A DNA stretch of 64,000 bases from Muscardinus avellanarius (GCA_963383645.1 OY726560.1:23972300-24036299), one strand, 5' to 3'; shown: positions 22,490 through 34,252, counted from the stretch's first letter. Program-made: numbers and translations. The notes: a model not told the origin generated them from the letters alone.

Positions 22490-23475
22490 CTTCTTGTCAA
22501 TTTACATACAATAAACTACACACATTTTAAATATACCATTTGAGGAGTTTTGACATATTTTTTACATCTCCAAACTATCATGACAATTAAGAGAAAAAGT
22601 ATTCCCATCACCCCAAAAGTTTCTGTGTACCCTTTGTTCTTCATCCTTTACTGCCTTCCTCACGCCAGAAAACCACTGGTCTATTTCTTTCATGATAGGT
22701 ATATTTAAGTTGTCTAGACTTCTGTGAAATGAAGACATACAAATGGTGTTATTTTTGGCCTGGATTCTCTTGACTAATATTAATTTTAAGAGTTATATAA
22801 CATTGATACGTGTATCAATCAGTAGGTAAGTGCTGTTGGGTACAATTTCATTACATGGTTATTCCATGTTTTGTTTAATCACAGCTAATGGACACTCAGG
22901 TTATTTCTGGTGTGGGATTGTTACAAAGATGCTCTGAACATTTGCGTACAAGCTTTATGCGGACATAGAAAAGACTGTTAAGCTCTTTCCCAAAGTGATT
23001 GTACCCTTCCATACCCACCAGCAAGCAACTTCCTTTAATTTTAGCCATTCTAAAAGGTACTTAGTGATATTTAATTTTTAAAATTATTCCTCTTTTATTC
23101 CTAACTGGGGGTTGAACCCAGTGGCATTCTCTACCTCTAAGCTGTATCCCCAGCCCTTTTAAAATTCTTTATATTGAAACAGGGTCTCACTAAGTTGCAA
23201 AGGACCTTACTATGTAGCCGAGGCTGGCCTCAAAACTGTGATCATCCTGTCTCAGCCTCCCAAGTGCTGGGATTACAAGCATGCGCCACCACGCTTGGCT
23301 AAATTCTTCCTTTTGATGACTAATGATGATAAACATCTATTTTCATGCATTTATGATTCATTCATATATCTTCTTTTATGAAATGTCTACCGAATCATTT
23401 AAAATTTTAAAATTAGCAAATTGTAAAAAATTCTTTATTCTGAATTTAAATTTTTGCCTGATATGATTTTTCTGG
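22490..23475 (-). mobile_element. Old L1M 3' region, antisense, split by a SINE
   Basis: On the plus strand it reads as the complement of an L1M 3' part: 'tttacatacaataaactaca', 'cccatcaccccaaaagtttc', 'tcatcctttactgcc'. The 'gatgactaatgatgataaac' block resumes after the SINE at 23095-23302, so both flanks belong to one element. Confidence 0.8.
23095..23302 (-). repeat. B1-dID SINE nested in L1M
   Basis: Complete antisense copy: 'actgggggttgaacccagtg', 'ttgaaacagggtctcactaa', ending 'gcgccaccacgcttggc'. It has near-consensus CpGs. Confidence 0.9.
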
Positions 23476-23481
23476 GTTTTT

Positions 23482-23694
23482 CTTTTTCGGTGCTGGGAAT
23501 GGAACCCAGGGGCATTCTACATCTGAGCTAAATGCCCAGCCCGATTTTTTATTCTTTATTTTGAAACAGGGTCTCACTGAGAGTTGCAAAGAGCCTTACT
23601 AAGTATCTGTCTGAGACTGTCTGTGAACTGTGATCCTATGGCCCCAGCCTCTTGAATGCTGGGATTACAAGCATGCACCATCATGCCTGGCTCT
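23482..23694 (-). repeat. B1-dID SINE
   Basis: Complete antisense copy: 'ggtgctgggaatggaaccca', 'ttgaaacagggtctcactga', ending 'gcaccatcatgcctggct'. Confidence 0.9.
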
Positions 23695-23840
23695 GATAAA
23701 ATTTTTAAATTCTAAAAATCTTAGTTTCTTGAAATCTTAGTTTAAAAAACTCTGAGAAAATTAAGTTAGAACTTTAACTTTTTTCTTGGTCTCTGTATTT
23801 TGAATTATTTTGGATTCTATCATAGACATTCTGAGATTTT

Positions 23841-24048
23841 TATTGTGTGTGTGGTACTGAGGATTGAACCCAGGAGTTCTCTGCTTCTGAGCTATACCCC
23901 CAACTCTATTTTATTTTGATTTGGAAACAGTATCTCAATAAGATTCAGAAGGCCTTATGAAATTTCTGAGGTTGGCCGTGAACTTGTGATCCTCCTATCT
24001 CAGCTTCCCAACTACTAGGCTTACAGGTGTGCACCATCATGGCAGTTT
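23841..24048 (-). repeat. B1-dID SINE, diverged
   Basis: Antisense copy: 'ggtactgaggattgaaccca', 'atttggaaacagtatctcaa', ending 'gtgcaccatcatggcag'. It is more decayed than the preceding two and lies next to the ERVL-related block. Confidence 0.85.
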
Positions 24049-24082
24049 ATATGAACTCTTTATCTATGTGTTTATAATACTA

Positions 24083-24835
24083 TCAGGGGGCCTGGTCAGG
24101 AGCCAGCTGTGATTTTAAGCGGTGAGATCCCCAAGATAAATAAAATGCACAGAGCCACCACTTAGAGGAGAACAAATAGCAAACAGCAACTGCATTCTGA
24201 AGATCCCTTCCCTATGTAGGGCTCTGCACAAAACGGTGCATGCTCATGTCAGCAGGATGGACACATGCTTGTTCTTTGTTAGTTGTTGCACACATATACT
24301 ATACTTTGCTTAATCATTGCAATGTGCAGGAGCTATATGCAATGCACATGCACATATGTGAGATGTGCACGCACCTACCATGATTCTGGACGTGTGCACA
24401 CCTGCATGAGTTTGGAGACTATGTGTGTTTGTGACTGAGCGGGATGCTCGCACGCCTGCAGTTGAACAGGGTCATGCTGTCACCACCAGCTTGTGCTCCC
24501 TCTGGGCCTCTGCACCTGACGCCCTACAGGGTGGTGGCACATGATTTGACCCAGAGAGCATTACATTGGGCTCAAAGAGGAAGAAAGCCTGTCAGGATGT
24601 GTTTAAAGCTTCTGAAACATGTTAGGCTAAGACTTCTGCCTATAGCTCTACATCTATAGTCTCACCCCTTGAAACAAAGAAAGCTCACATAGTTCTTGGG
24701 GCAAACACCCAACAATTCAATTGGTCACAGACTGGTTCACTTAATCTATATAAAAGGTGCTATGCTTACAAGCTCTTTATCTATCGTATCGCCCCTATTA
24801 AACAGCCCCACCTGTTTTTCATAGCATATCCCAAA
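24083..24835 (-). mobile_element. LTR-like direct repeat, left copy (ERVL-related block)
   Basis: The first 427 bases or so (24083-24509) are repeated, diverged, at 26590-26956 in the same orientation. Shared landmarks include 'aacaaatagcaaacagcaac', 'aacggtgcatgctcatgtca', 'gcaggatg', 'tgcttaatcattgca', and 'ctccctctgggcctc'. The continuation to 24835 is not shared and has TATAAAA-like (24750) and ATTAAA-like (24797) motifs on the plus strand, opposite to the pol fragment. The strand given follows pol, but the polarity of the repeat itself is unresolved. Confidence 0.5.
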
Positions 24836-24911
24836 GGGGGGCACTATTATGGTCCTGGTACAACAAATCCTCAATTAGCATTGTTCATCCCATTCTGGAA
24901 TGCTGTGGTTC

Positions 24912-25090
24912 CGGGTTCTCAAAGTGTGGGGTAATCCTGCTATTACCTTGGGAGTCTTCCAAACTCCTTGTCACCTTCAAAGTATGGGGTTTTTCTGCTA
25001 CTTCTTTAGAGATTTTTTGAGCTCCCTATTACCTTCAGGGTAAGGGGCATTCCTGCTATTACCTTGGGAGTCTTCTGAACTCCCTTCCTT
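24912..25090. repeat. Tandem repeat, about 60-bp unit, three copies
   Basis: Three successive diverged units share 'tcaaagtgtggggtaatcct', 'gctattaccttgggagtctt' and 'aactccttgtcacc'-like parts. The first and third are closest. It lies between the left direct repeat and pol. Confidence 0.75.
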
Positions 25091-25223
25091 ATAAAAGCGT
25101 GGGTGCCTCCCACTTTCATGGGTTCTCAGGGGGCTTTCACTCAGAACTGTACTGGTCTCAATACAGTATGTAGCTGCTACGCCAATGGCTACTAGAAAAC
25201 TGTGCTCTTTGCTCTAAATATGA

Positions 25224-25398
25224 CCCCACTTTGTCAAAGTGGATATTTGGACTATCCCTGTCTGGGGAGTTTGTGTTCAGCACCTCATCCAACTTTCAAC
25301 CACTTATATGCCCCAATTTGTCAGAGTGGGCATTTGGGCTGTCCCTCTCTGGAGGTTTCAGTCCAGGATCTCAACCAGCCTTCAATAGGTTAGAAGGT
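25224..25398. repeat. Tandem repeat, about 87-bp unit, two copies
   Basis: Two units, starting at 25224 and 25311, share 'ccccactttgtcaaagtgg' / 'ccccaatttgtcagagtgg', a following 'atttgg.ct.tccct', and a 'caacc' end. The first is in a frame open for 63 codons, which looks accidental. Confidence 0.75.
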
Positions 25399-25549
25399 CT
25401 GAACCATCACTAATTCAGTATCTTTAATGGACTCACAAGCTAAGAGGACAACATATATATCCTTTGCCCCTTCCCATAGCTGTGACTGAAATCCAGTTTG
25501 GCTATTATAATGCCTTGCTTTGCCATAACTCCAAAACACCTAGATATGT

Positions 25550-26560
25550 CTGAAATTATTGGGTCATTCCTGGCCTATCACTGCTTTGTATCACCGGTTT
25601 TGCCCAATCAGACAACTCTCCCAAATTTGACAGAATCTCCAGTTCCATAGAACTTATCTTCATTGACAGCCCACCCCCATTCCTGGAGAGCTGCTTGGAG
25701 GCCGCATGTAGTTGCTTCTAACTCTTTAAGAGAATCACAGGTTAGCATAACATCATCAATGCAGTGGTACAACCATACAGCCTAAGGCTTCGTCCAAGAG
25801 GCTATAATATGATGGAAGCGTCCCAGTTCGTGTGACAAGCCGTTCATAAGTTCTGAAATGTTGGGTACTGCTGCATGCAAGGGCAATGCCATTTTATTTA
25901 GCTCCCAATAGCCCACTGACAAGCAACAGGAACCATCATATTTTCACCATATCCGCACTAGAAAATGAATGGGCTATGAGTTGGGCAAATTGTATTTACC
26001 TCTACTACCTTTAGTATCATTTGTCCAATTTCCTCATGCCCCTTGGAAACTTGCACTGCTACACATTCACAATCCTCATGGGTTGGGCGATTCACAAGAG
26101 AGAAGGCTGAGGATGTCCTCTAGTACCACACACACATGTAACCAGAATTTTCCAGTAGTTTTCTGTACAGTCAATCCCTGTAATATGTCCACCCCTAGAA
26201 TATATTCAGCTATGGAGAAAATATCTAGGACACATTGCACATTTCAGGGGACCAGTAAATAGTCAATTACAACAATCCTCAGCTCAGCTGGTTCCTCTGC
26301 CAAACAGGTATCTGGGCTGAGTCCCTAGTGTGGGGGAAATTCAGCCACACGTTCTTACTAGTTACTAGGACATTTGACTGTAATACCTCCAGAGCCCTCT
26401 GAACATCTTCTGGCTGGGGGTGTGCATCATTCCAGTCGTCTGATGGGTCCATGCTCCAAGGTACACTGAAATGAGGAACCACAGGGGGACCAGGAACTAC
26501 ATTCTCTCTACTCTGGGCTTTTCCTCCTGGGGCTGCTCCTCAGGAGAGCTACTAGGGACA
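25550..26560 (-). pseudogene. ERVL-type endogenous retrovirus pol fragment, broken
   Basis: On the minus strand, 25620-25800 reads through the reverse-transcriptase core. The active-site box appears as 'CIDDVML', that is C where the family usually has Y in YxDD, followed by a 'W.VN..K' / 'VKFG' type block. The order and spelling point to the ERVL (class III) lineage, related to MuERV-L and HERV-L. Sequence from about 26480 down to 25970 looks like the protease to reverse-transcriptase part. Stops and frameshifts interrupt it (for example a stop shortly before the active-site box), so no product is expected. There is no gag, integrase or env that I can recognise. Confidence 0.7.
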
Positions 26561-26589
26561 CTAACTGCATCCTGCTGACTCTACCAGTT

Positions 26590-26956
26590 GTCTGGGCCTG
26601 ATCAGAGGCCAGCTATGGTTGCAGGCAGTGAGGTTCCCCAGTGGGAAAAGCACACCTGGAGCTTCCATTATAGTAGAACAAACAGCAAACAACTACTTTT
26701 CTGCAGATTTGTTCCTTATATGGGATTCTGAACAAAATGGTGCATGCTTATGTCAGCAGGATGTGCATGCGCAGGTTACACTTTGCTTAATCATTGCATA
26801 TAATTATATGCAATGCACATGTGCAAATGTGCATGCACCCACTATGATTCGGGAGGTGTGTGCACCTGTGTCATTGCTGAGTGGTATGCATGTGAGTCCA
26901 AAGCTGCTGGAGGTCTAGCCATCACCGCCAGCCAACCTGTACTCCCTTTGGGCCTC
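26590..26956 (-). mobile_element. LTR-like direct repeat, right copy (ERVL-related block)
   Basis: This diverged partner of 24083-24509 contains 'aacaaacagcaaacaacta', 'aaaatggtgcatgcttatgt', 'tgcttaatcattgca' and 'actccctttgggcctcc'. With the left copy it brackets the pol fragment as LTRs would. Divergence between the copies is visible by eye, which suggests an old insertion. Confidence 0.5.
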
Positions 26957-27319
26957 CATAAATACCTGTGTATCATTATCAGGCACCTATTGTGTGCTAG
27001 ACAATATACTTAGTGCTTTACATACATTATCCTTATATGTCTATAAAGACTGAAGTTTTTTTTGTCTTCAATTCTATTTCACATTTTCTGGAAAAGTTTT
27101 AGGTTAAATACACTTTGTAGTGTTGCAGTGTTATAAACACTAGGAATTGGAGCACAAATCTGTTCTTTTTGTCACCAAAGCCCTGCCCATTCCCCTGTCA
27201 TCACTCTATCTCTTAGAGGCCACTTCTACCCTAGTGTTTCTCTATGATGTTCAGATGCGGCATCATTTACTTTGTTGACTTTGGGAGCTGTTAGTTCCTT
27301 CCAAAGGGGTGACCATCTA

Positions 27320-27507
27320 AGCCGGGCGTGGTGGCGCACGCTTGTAATCCCCGCGCTTGGGAGGCAGAGACAGGAGGATCATGCAGGTTCGAAGCCAGCC
27401 GCGCGCGCTGGCTTAGGAGACCCTGTTTCCAAATAAAAATGTAAAAATAGGTCTGGTAGTGTAGCCCGGAGGTAGAAGGGCTTCCAGGAACCCCAGTACC
27501 ACCAAAA
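27320..27507 (+). repeat. Derived B1-dID SINE subfamily, 17-bp TSD
   Basis: The SINE is flanked by a perfect 17-bp direct repeat, 'aaaggggtgaccatcta', at 27303-27319 and 27508-27524. It carries the derived marks: 'ccccgcgcttgggaggc', 'ctggcttaggagaccctg', and an ID half spelled 'gtagcccggaggtagaaggg' with 'ttccaggaaccccagtacc'. The intact TSD and retained CpGs indicate a fairly recent insertion. Confidence 0.95.
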
Positions 27508-27639
27508 AAAGGGGTGACCATCTATATAATATATTTCTAGATCACACAAGCAGTGGGAACTGAAGAAGAATTTTATTTGCATTACTAAAGGGAGCCCAGT
27601 CTCTGCTCTTTCTGCTCTCTTACCAGAAGGCACACTCCA

Positions 27640-27690
27640 GGTGTTTGCTCATACAAGCCTTCAATAAATGCTTGTTGAAATGAATTGAGT
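27640..27690 (+). mobile_element. L2 LINE 3' terminus
   Basis: 'ttcaataaatgcttgttgaa' followed by 'atgaattgag' is the classic L2 end. Confidence 0.75.
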
Positions 27691-28129
27691 CCTTGGGAAA
27701 GTCCTTAGTGAGATCAAGTGAACCACTAAAGAAACCATGGCCATTTAAAATCATATGGAACTTGAGAGACTATCACCTTCAGTTGTCCCTTAACACATAC
27801 CCTGCAACAATTTGAAACTCATGAACAGCTTGTTCTCCATCTCCTATGATCAATGGTTTGCTTTCATGTACAGCTCTGTTTAAAGAAGACATGAGGACTA
27901 ATAGATAACCACATCATTATCAAAGAAAACCACCTTCTCAGAGCTAGTGCTCTTGTTTTGCTTGGACTGGTCTATGAGTTATTTTCTATCTATACTAAAT
28001 AATATTATGAATATTATTAACACAATATTATAATATTGGTTTTGCCTGTGAACTTGATTATTCCTGAAACAGCTGATTTTTTTTCTTTCTTTGTATGACT
28101 CACTTAATGTTCATTTACCAAATATTTAC

Positions 28130-29870
28130 TTTACCACTTCAACTGGAGCAGGCATTATCCCACAGAAAAATAAGGCTAAAAACACTGCTACTTGCATGAG
28201 TGGGAGAAATGAACAATAAAGCGTGGTGGCGCATGCTTGTAATCCCCGTTCTTGAGAGGCTGAGACAGGATGATTGTGGTTCGTGGACAGCCTCAACTAC
28301 TTAGTGAGGCCCTCTGCAACTTGGTGAGACCCTGTTTCAAAACAAAAGAATAAAAGATGGGGCTGGGGATGTAGCTTGTAGGTAGAATGCCCTTGGGTTC
28401 CATTTCCAGTATTGCAAAAAAAATTAATAAAGAATAGAAAAGTAAAATATATGCTATAAGAATGGTGATAAGGAGTACAAAGAGAAGTAAATCAGAAAGA
28501 GGGGGCTAGACTGTATTGTTTTAAATAAGGTAGAGAAGAGCTGACATGGTAGGTAATCTTTGAGCAAAAAAGCTAAAGGACATTAGAGCAAGCTCCTGGG
28601 TATTTGAATGAAGGCATTCCAGCTGCTTGAAAGTCATCAGCCGTTTATCATGTCTTATATCACCAATGGTTTGAAGATGCTGAGTTGAGAGCTGCCTGGC
28701 ATGTTTAGGGCCCAGCAAATAGGCTAGTGGGGGTGGCAGGAAAAGGGGCGAGAGGGCAGGGGTGGGGGTGGCTGAGGTCATCAAGTCATGGTAGTGTCTA
28801 TGCTGAGTAAGACCCGTGGTGGTTTTAGCAGGGGAAATAAATGGTCTGATTTTATTTTAGCAGGATTGCTCTGAAAAGAACAGATGGTAGGAGACGAAGA
28901 TCAGAGGAAAAGCAGCGGTTGAGGCTATTAAAACCATATGAGGAGAAATCCTAAAGCCTTGTGCCAAGGTGACAAGAGGAAAGGTCACACCATGGGCATA
29001 TTTTGAGGGGGGATTTGAAAGGAGTCACTGAATGAAATATGAGAATAATAGAAGTCAAGGATGAAGCTCAAACTGTGGTCCTTGCAACAGGGAGAACGTA
29101 CTTGCCATCAACCGATATGGGGAGGCTGTGGGAAGAGGATGCTGGAACGAAAGAGTAAGATGCCGTCCTTACATGCAGAGTGCAGGAGATGCAAGATCCA
29201 GAGCTTAGGGGTGAGGTCCAGGCTAGGGTTAGCACTGGGTGTGCTACCAGCCTAGAGATAATATTTAATAGCATGAGCATGGTTAGAAATACCACCGATC
29301 CCCACAGTGCTATAAAATTGAGAGACCCAGGATATGAGGAACACCAACAACAGACTGACAGGTGTGGGCACCAAGACGTGAGAGGCAAACAAGGACAGTG
29401 TAGTGTCCCAGAATCCAAATTTAAATAACTGTTCAAGGATGTGAACAGTAGACATGTCAGATACTGCTAAGAAGCCAAACTAGGCAGGAGACAATAATGT
29501 GGAGGTCACTGGAGGTCATGGTCGTGTGGAATCAGTTTTATTAGAGAGAAGTGACAAAAAGACTGGCTGCAAAACTTTTTAGAGCTAATGGGAAGAAAGG
29601 AACTGCAGATAGAGGGGATTGAGAATCTTTTAGGAACTTTTATCTAAAAGAGAGACAGAGAAATAGGGAGTGGCCAGCGCTGGATGAAAAGTTCAAGAGA
29701 GATCTGTTTAGTGAGATGGAGAAATTGCAACATATCTGTGCACTTCTCAGATTGATCCAATAGTGGGGAGAGTGATGAGGCAGGAGAGAGGCGGGGGGGA
29801 GAGTGAACAAAGGGAGAGGGAAGGATGGGCTGCGACCACAGTGGAGGGGCTGGCCTGAGAGGGGAGGGTG
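28130..29870 (-). mobile_element. L2 LINE, long antisense copy split by a SINE
   Basis: From 29870 down to 28430 the minus strand follows L2 ORF2 and then the 3' region. Around 29395-29530, the complement of 'agtgtagtgtcccagaatcc' through 'gtggaggtcactggaggtca' corresponds to the reverse-transcriptase 'AFDTVDH' neighbourhood in decayed form. At 28560-28720 the 3' non-coding part is recognisable, and it continues past the SINE to 28140. This is the longest L2 in the window. Confidence 0.65.
28218..28422 (+). repeat. B1-dID SINE nested in L2
   Basis: 'gcgtggtggcgcatgcttgt', 'ctgtttcaaaacaaaagaat', 'ggggctggggatgtagcttg', and an A-rich tail. 'aataaag' on both sides may be the remnant of the target-site duplication. 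Confidence 0.9.
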
Positions 29871-30325
29871 GACGGTTCATCCGAGGTAACCAGAGACAGG
29901 GCTGAATGTATTAGCAGAGAAACAGGTGTATGTGGGATTTTACTTCCAACTGGAAGCAAGATTAGGCAAATTTAAACTATTTTGGCATATATCATAAAGG
30001 AATAAGGAATATTATTGACTTCACTGGGAAAAATCAAGGCTGGAGGAGAGTGTTTTGTCTTTCAAGGTGTGGAAACTGAGGCCAAGGACTTACACATGGG
30101 TTGTTTGGAGAACTGATGCTGGAGCCCAGAGTTTTCATCTCCTGTACTTAGATCTCCACATTTCGCTACTTGGACATTTAAAAAGTGAGCATTCTTTAGA
30201 CACAGTCTAAAAGTATAAATGGAGCATCATCAATAAGTCTTATAAAATTGGTGTACTTATGGTAGAAAATTCTAGAGACAATGCAGAGTTCAATTTAAAG
30301 AAACCTGCCATTAACTATCTTACTT
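29871..30325. other. Intergenic, nothing recognised
   Basis: I see no gene or named repeat in this stretch. Confidence 0.35.
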
Positions 30326-30329
30326 GTTC

Positions 30330-30540
30330 AAAGGAGGGAGGGGGAGGAAATGAGGTGGAAGTTGAGGAAAGGCTAAATAAGTAATATGTGCATGTATATC
30401 TCTACCTTCTTGTACCCCATTAAGATGTATGACTACAATTCACCAATAAAGAAAAACAAAATAAATAAATTTGAGAAATATAAAAACATTAAAAAATAAA
30501 GAATAAACAGGACTCATATTCCCTTCTAAAAAAATAAAAT
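30330..30540 (+). mobile_element. L1 3' UTR and terminus
   Basis: 'caaaggagggagggggagga', 'atatgtgcatgtatatctct', and 'acaattcaccaataaagaaa', then an A-rich tail. It is the same L1 3' end type as at 21295. Confidence 0.75.
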
Positions 30541-30557
30541 AAAAAGTTAGCATTCTA

Positions 30558-30761
30558 GAGCCTGGCGTGGTGGCACATGCTTGTAATCCCAGCATTTTGA
30601 AGGCTGAGACAAGAGGACTGTGGTTCGAGGACAGCCTCAGCTACTTAGTGAGGCCCTTTGCAACTCAGTGAGACCCAGTTTTAAAATAAAGAACAAAAAT
30701 AGCGCTGGGGGTGTAGCTCAGATACCTCTACCAATGCCCCTGGGTTCCATCCACAAAAAAA
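30558..30761 (+). repeat. B1-dID SINE with TSD
   Basis: It is complete and plus strand. It is flanked by 'ttagcattcta' (30547-30557) and 'ttagtattcta' (30762-30772), an 11-bp target-site duplication with one mismatch. Confidence 0.92.
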
Positions 30762-30970
30762 TTAGTATTCTAATTGTTAAACATTATATTTTAAATTGAA
30801 TATCTCTGTGGGGAAAAGTATATCAACAAAGAGCATATTTCCAAGTAAACATTAGAAATAAGAAAGCGTGATTTGGAATATTTTATATCTTTCATGTAAT
30901 ATCATCCAACTCAATATTTTGAGTTTTGTATTATTGTAACCAATTTTGCAGATAAAATTGTTGGTATCAG

Positions 30971-31162
30971 AGCTTGGCATGGTGGTGCAGGTTTGTAATC
31001 TCAGTATTTAGGAGGCGGAAACAGGAGGATCACACAGGTTCGAAGTCAGCTTCAGCTATGTAGTGAGGCTCTCAGCAACTTAGCAAGATCCCGTTTCCAA
31101 ATAAAATATAAAATAGGTCTGAGAGTATAACCCAGAGGTCGAAAGCCCCTAAGTTCCACCCT

Positions 31163-31211
<49 letters not shown>
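30971..31211 (+). repeat. B1-dID SINE (intermediate type) with (CA)n tail and TSD
   Basis: A perfect 10-bp TSD 'ttggtatcag' lies at 30961-30970 and 31212-31221. The linker is 'cccgtttccaaataaaatat' and the ID half reads 'ggtctgagagtataacccag', intermediate between the common and the derived subfamily. The (CA)n tract at 31168-31210 forms the tail, inside the TSD. Confidence 0.95.
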
Positions 31212-31212
<1 letters not shown>

Positions 31213-31283
31213 TGGTATCAGTATTTAAATAACTTATCTAAAGTACACAACCATAGGTGGCAGGACATGTCAATTCCAGGTTT

Positions 31284-31517
31284 CCAGGTTGTTGTGTTTT
31301 TTTTTTTTGTGGTGGTACTGGGGGTGGAACCCACGGACTTTCTACCTCCAGGTTATACTCCCAAATCTATTTTTTATATTTTATTTGGAAACAGGGTCTC
31401 TCTAAGTTGCTGAGAGTCTCACTAACTAAGCAGCTGAGGCTGGCTTCGAACCTGTGCAATCCTCCTGTTTCAGCCTCCCAAGCGTGGGGATTACAAGCGT
31501 GTGCCACCACGCCCAGC
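31284..31517 (-). repeat. B1-dID SINE (intermediate type) with TSD
   Basis: A perfect 13-bp TSD 'caattccaggttt' lies at 31271-31283 and 31518-31530. It is an antisense copy with 'ggtactgggggtggaaccca' and 'atttggaaacagggtctctc'. Confidence 0.95.
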
Positions 31518-31530
31518 CAATTCCAGGTTT

Positions 31531-32395
31531 TTTTTTTTAATCTCAAATCTGTATGTCTTACTACTTTTAATAATGAAATCTCAACTTTTACATCTGAGTT
31601 ATCCAAAAAGTTTATTTTTAACACTTCTACTAAGGTAGAGAAATACATACGTCAAATGAAATTAAAATAAATATTTTAATATCTTAGGGCATAAATTTCA
31701 GTTTTCTGAAACTGTCACTCCTCTAGAATTCCTTATTTTTCAATGATAAATGAGGTGTCTAAACACCACAGAGAACTGATGTGAGAAGACCACGGATAAA
31801 AATAAAACTCCTGGGATGATTTCTACTGAAAACCCAATAAAGTAGTTTAAGAGTCACTGATCCTTTGAGGTAGGAAAATGTGTTTCATTTTTCTTAGACC
31901 TTGAGATCATTGGTGGGAAGAAAAGCTGATATTTGAGAGTTGTGATTTAGAAGATCCCGACTCATGTAACTTGCAACCTAATGAGGCAAAACAATCCAAG
32001 TATTTTATAAAAGGTAAAAAGTTTTGTATTTCTTCTGTGCCTGACACCCCTGAAACAACTATGGAAGATGAAGTCAGTTTACTCAAGACTTCTGCTGGAG
32101 AAGGCTGATCGAAAATCGTGGCCTTGATTCCGTCAGTCTAACGTTGGGATCCACAGTATTATCCCTGAACCAGTTTAGCTCAGTGTGGGTGCGAGGCTGC
32201 TTCTTTGGGTCTCTGTATAGAATCTTTGTTGTTGTTATTTGGTCAATCAGTTATTTCTGGCTGAGATGGAAGCTCACTATCTCATTAGGAATGAACCTCT
32301 TTATCTACTTTCTTGTTTGGGGTTTCAACAGCTCTTTATCACAATGAAAATAATTTTTAAAATAAAAAGTAATAACAGCAATGAATGACAATTTT
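31531..32395. other. Intergenic, nothing recognised
   Basis: I see no gene or named repeat. The open frame at 32144-32347 has no homology that I recognise and no exon signals. Confidence 0.35.
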
Positions 32396-32545
32396 AAAAG
32401 TATTTCCTAGATTGTAGTCACTTTATTCTCCAGATAACCTTATGTAGGTATTATCTTCACTATACTTACTACAAAGATGAATAAGCTGAGGTTTAGAGAA
32501 GTTTAGTAACTTGCCCAGGACCCTGTGGATAGTAAACATTAATTA
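32396..32545 (+). repeat. MIR-like fragment
   Basis: 'agataaccttatgtaggtat', 'gatgaataagctgaggttta', and 'agtaacttgcccaggaccct' form the conserved core of old tRNA-derived mammalian SINEs. Confidence 0.7.
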
Positions 32546-34051
32546 TGTAATACTGAGGATTCTTTCTAGGCTGAAAGATTTAGGGGAAGGTTTGGGACTG
32601 TCTTGTTCTTGTGAAAGAGGCCTTAGGCAGAAAGGTATAGAGCTAAAAAAATAACGGGTAGATAATAAAGCCTTTTAGTATTTGGGGATCTGCTTCTAGC
32701 TAGGAATCTCTCCGGCTCTCAGAAAGAGAATTGCTATAGAGTCACTAGCCTGGAAATAATGCAAGTGAGATTTGAGTTTTGCTTATAGGTCCCCATCTAT
32801 AATTTAGAAATTGTTGTTCTAATTTTGTAGATACTTGAAACTCTACTTAGTAATGTAGTCAGTGCTTTAAGAAAAATAAAGACCAGACAGGAGAAGTAAA
32901 AAACCAAGTCCTCCTGTCTCAGCCTCCCAAGTATTGGCATCCGCCACCAAACCCAGCCCTACTGGATTCTTTTAACATTTTACATAGTTTCTTTCATGTA
33001 CTTCCTATTTTTTAGGATAACTAGTTGGTTCCCAGTGTCATGCACAGCAACGTCCTGTTCTTGTCTGTTTCGGTTGCTAACTGCAACCTTACGTTGGGTT
33101 TTCAGGCTGCACGCTCCGAGTCACCCATCTGGACCATCCTAACCTCTCTCTTGGTTCCCAGTCACATGCACTGCTCTGGGCTCCGGTCCCCACCGCTCCT
33201 CTGTGGCACCACAACTCTGTCTGACTTTTGCTTTTCAATAGCTTGGAGTTTCTTTTACAGGGTCTTTATCTTACTTGGATTCTGAGTGTTATCAGGTTGA
33301 ATTCCCTACACTGGTGTATCTCAACCTAATAATATTTCCTGCCCTCCCAGCTCTCCAGAGCCATGCCACAGTGGGTAGGTGGAATCCAGTGCCCACTTTC
33401 TCTCCCTTCCGTGGCTGTCTCATTTTGAATACAATATTTCATTTATATAGTTTGATCCTTCACTTCTCTGTAACTCTTCATTTCTTTAAGTTGGAAGATA
33501 TTTTTTGAATGTTTTCCAGTTGTTCTACCTTGTGCTATGTTCTTGGTATATATTGCTGAATGAAATAGACACGATTATCTCTACTATTCATACATGTCTG
33601 TGCTTACATGCCTTCATAAACATCTGCAACTTCTATAGAGTTTCAATCCATTTGCAGCTATAAAATCAAACTATGGGCTGGGTCACTTTAAGCACTAATA
33701 GAGAATCTCAAGAAATCAAATCAGTTTTTTAAAAAAAGCCAGATAAATCAAAATTAAAGGGAAAGGAAAAGCTACTTAATATGTTTAAAACTATTATTCT
33801 AGTTTTCAGGTTTTCTAATAAGCAAAGACATAACTTTTCATAGCTTTTTAGATAGAGTGTGAAACTGAGGGAGTTTTAAATTCAGCTTCTACCTCCATCT
33901 ACTAGTTATCCTTCTCCACAAAACTGAAGATGTTTTCTTGGTTGGAGGGGGTGTTACTTCCCATTTGTATCTATGTTTTAATTTTTCTTTCATTCTCTGG
34001 AAAGATAAGTTTTGTGTTTGATAAAGACAACTAAAAACTCATGTTTCCTCT
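32546..34051. other. Intergenic; one SINE scrap
   Basis: About 32908-32960 is a truncated antisense B1-like end ('tcctcctgtctcagcctccc', then 'ccgccaccaaacccagccc'). I recognise nothing else. Segment 33025-33420 is richer in C and G than its surroundings, with open frames of 86 and 77 codons that resemble nothing I know. Confidence 0.4.
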
Positions 34052-34252
34052 TTTTCTGTGGTACTGGGAATGGAGCCAAGAAGCATTCCACCTTTGAGCT
34101 ACACCCCCAGTCCTATTTTATTCTTTATTTTGAATCAGGGTCTCAGTAAGTAGGTCCTCACTAAGTAGCTGAGGTTGGCCACAAACCTGCTATCCTCCTG
34201 TCTCAGCCTCCCAAGTACTGGGATTACAGGTGTGCGCCACCATGCCCAGCTA
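34052..34252 (-). repeat. B1-dID SINE
   Basis: Antisense copy: 'tggtactgggaatggagcca', 'attttgaatcagggtctcag', ending 'gcgccaccatgcccagct'. Confidence 0.9.

Noticed and set aside
31257..31670. 137-codon open frame on the plus strand
   Set aside because: Most of it is the antisense SINE at 31284-31517.
33025..33420. Possible exon in a C/G-richer stretch
   Set aside because: Frames are short and unmatched, and convincing acceptor and donor pairs or homology are absent.
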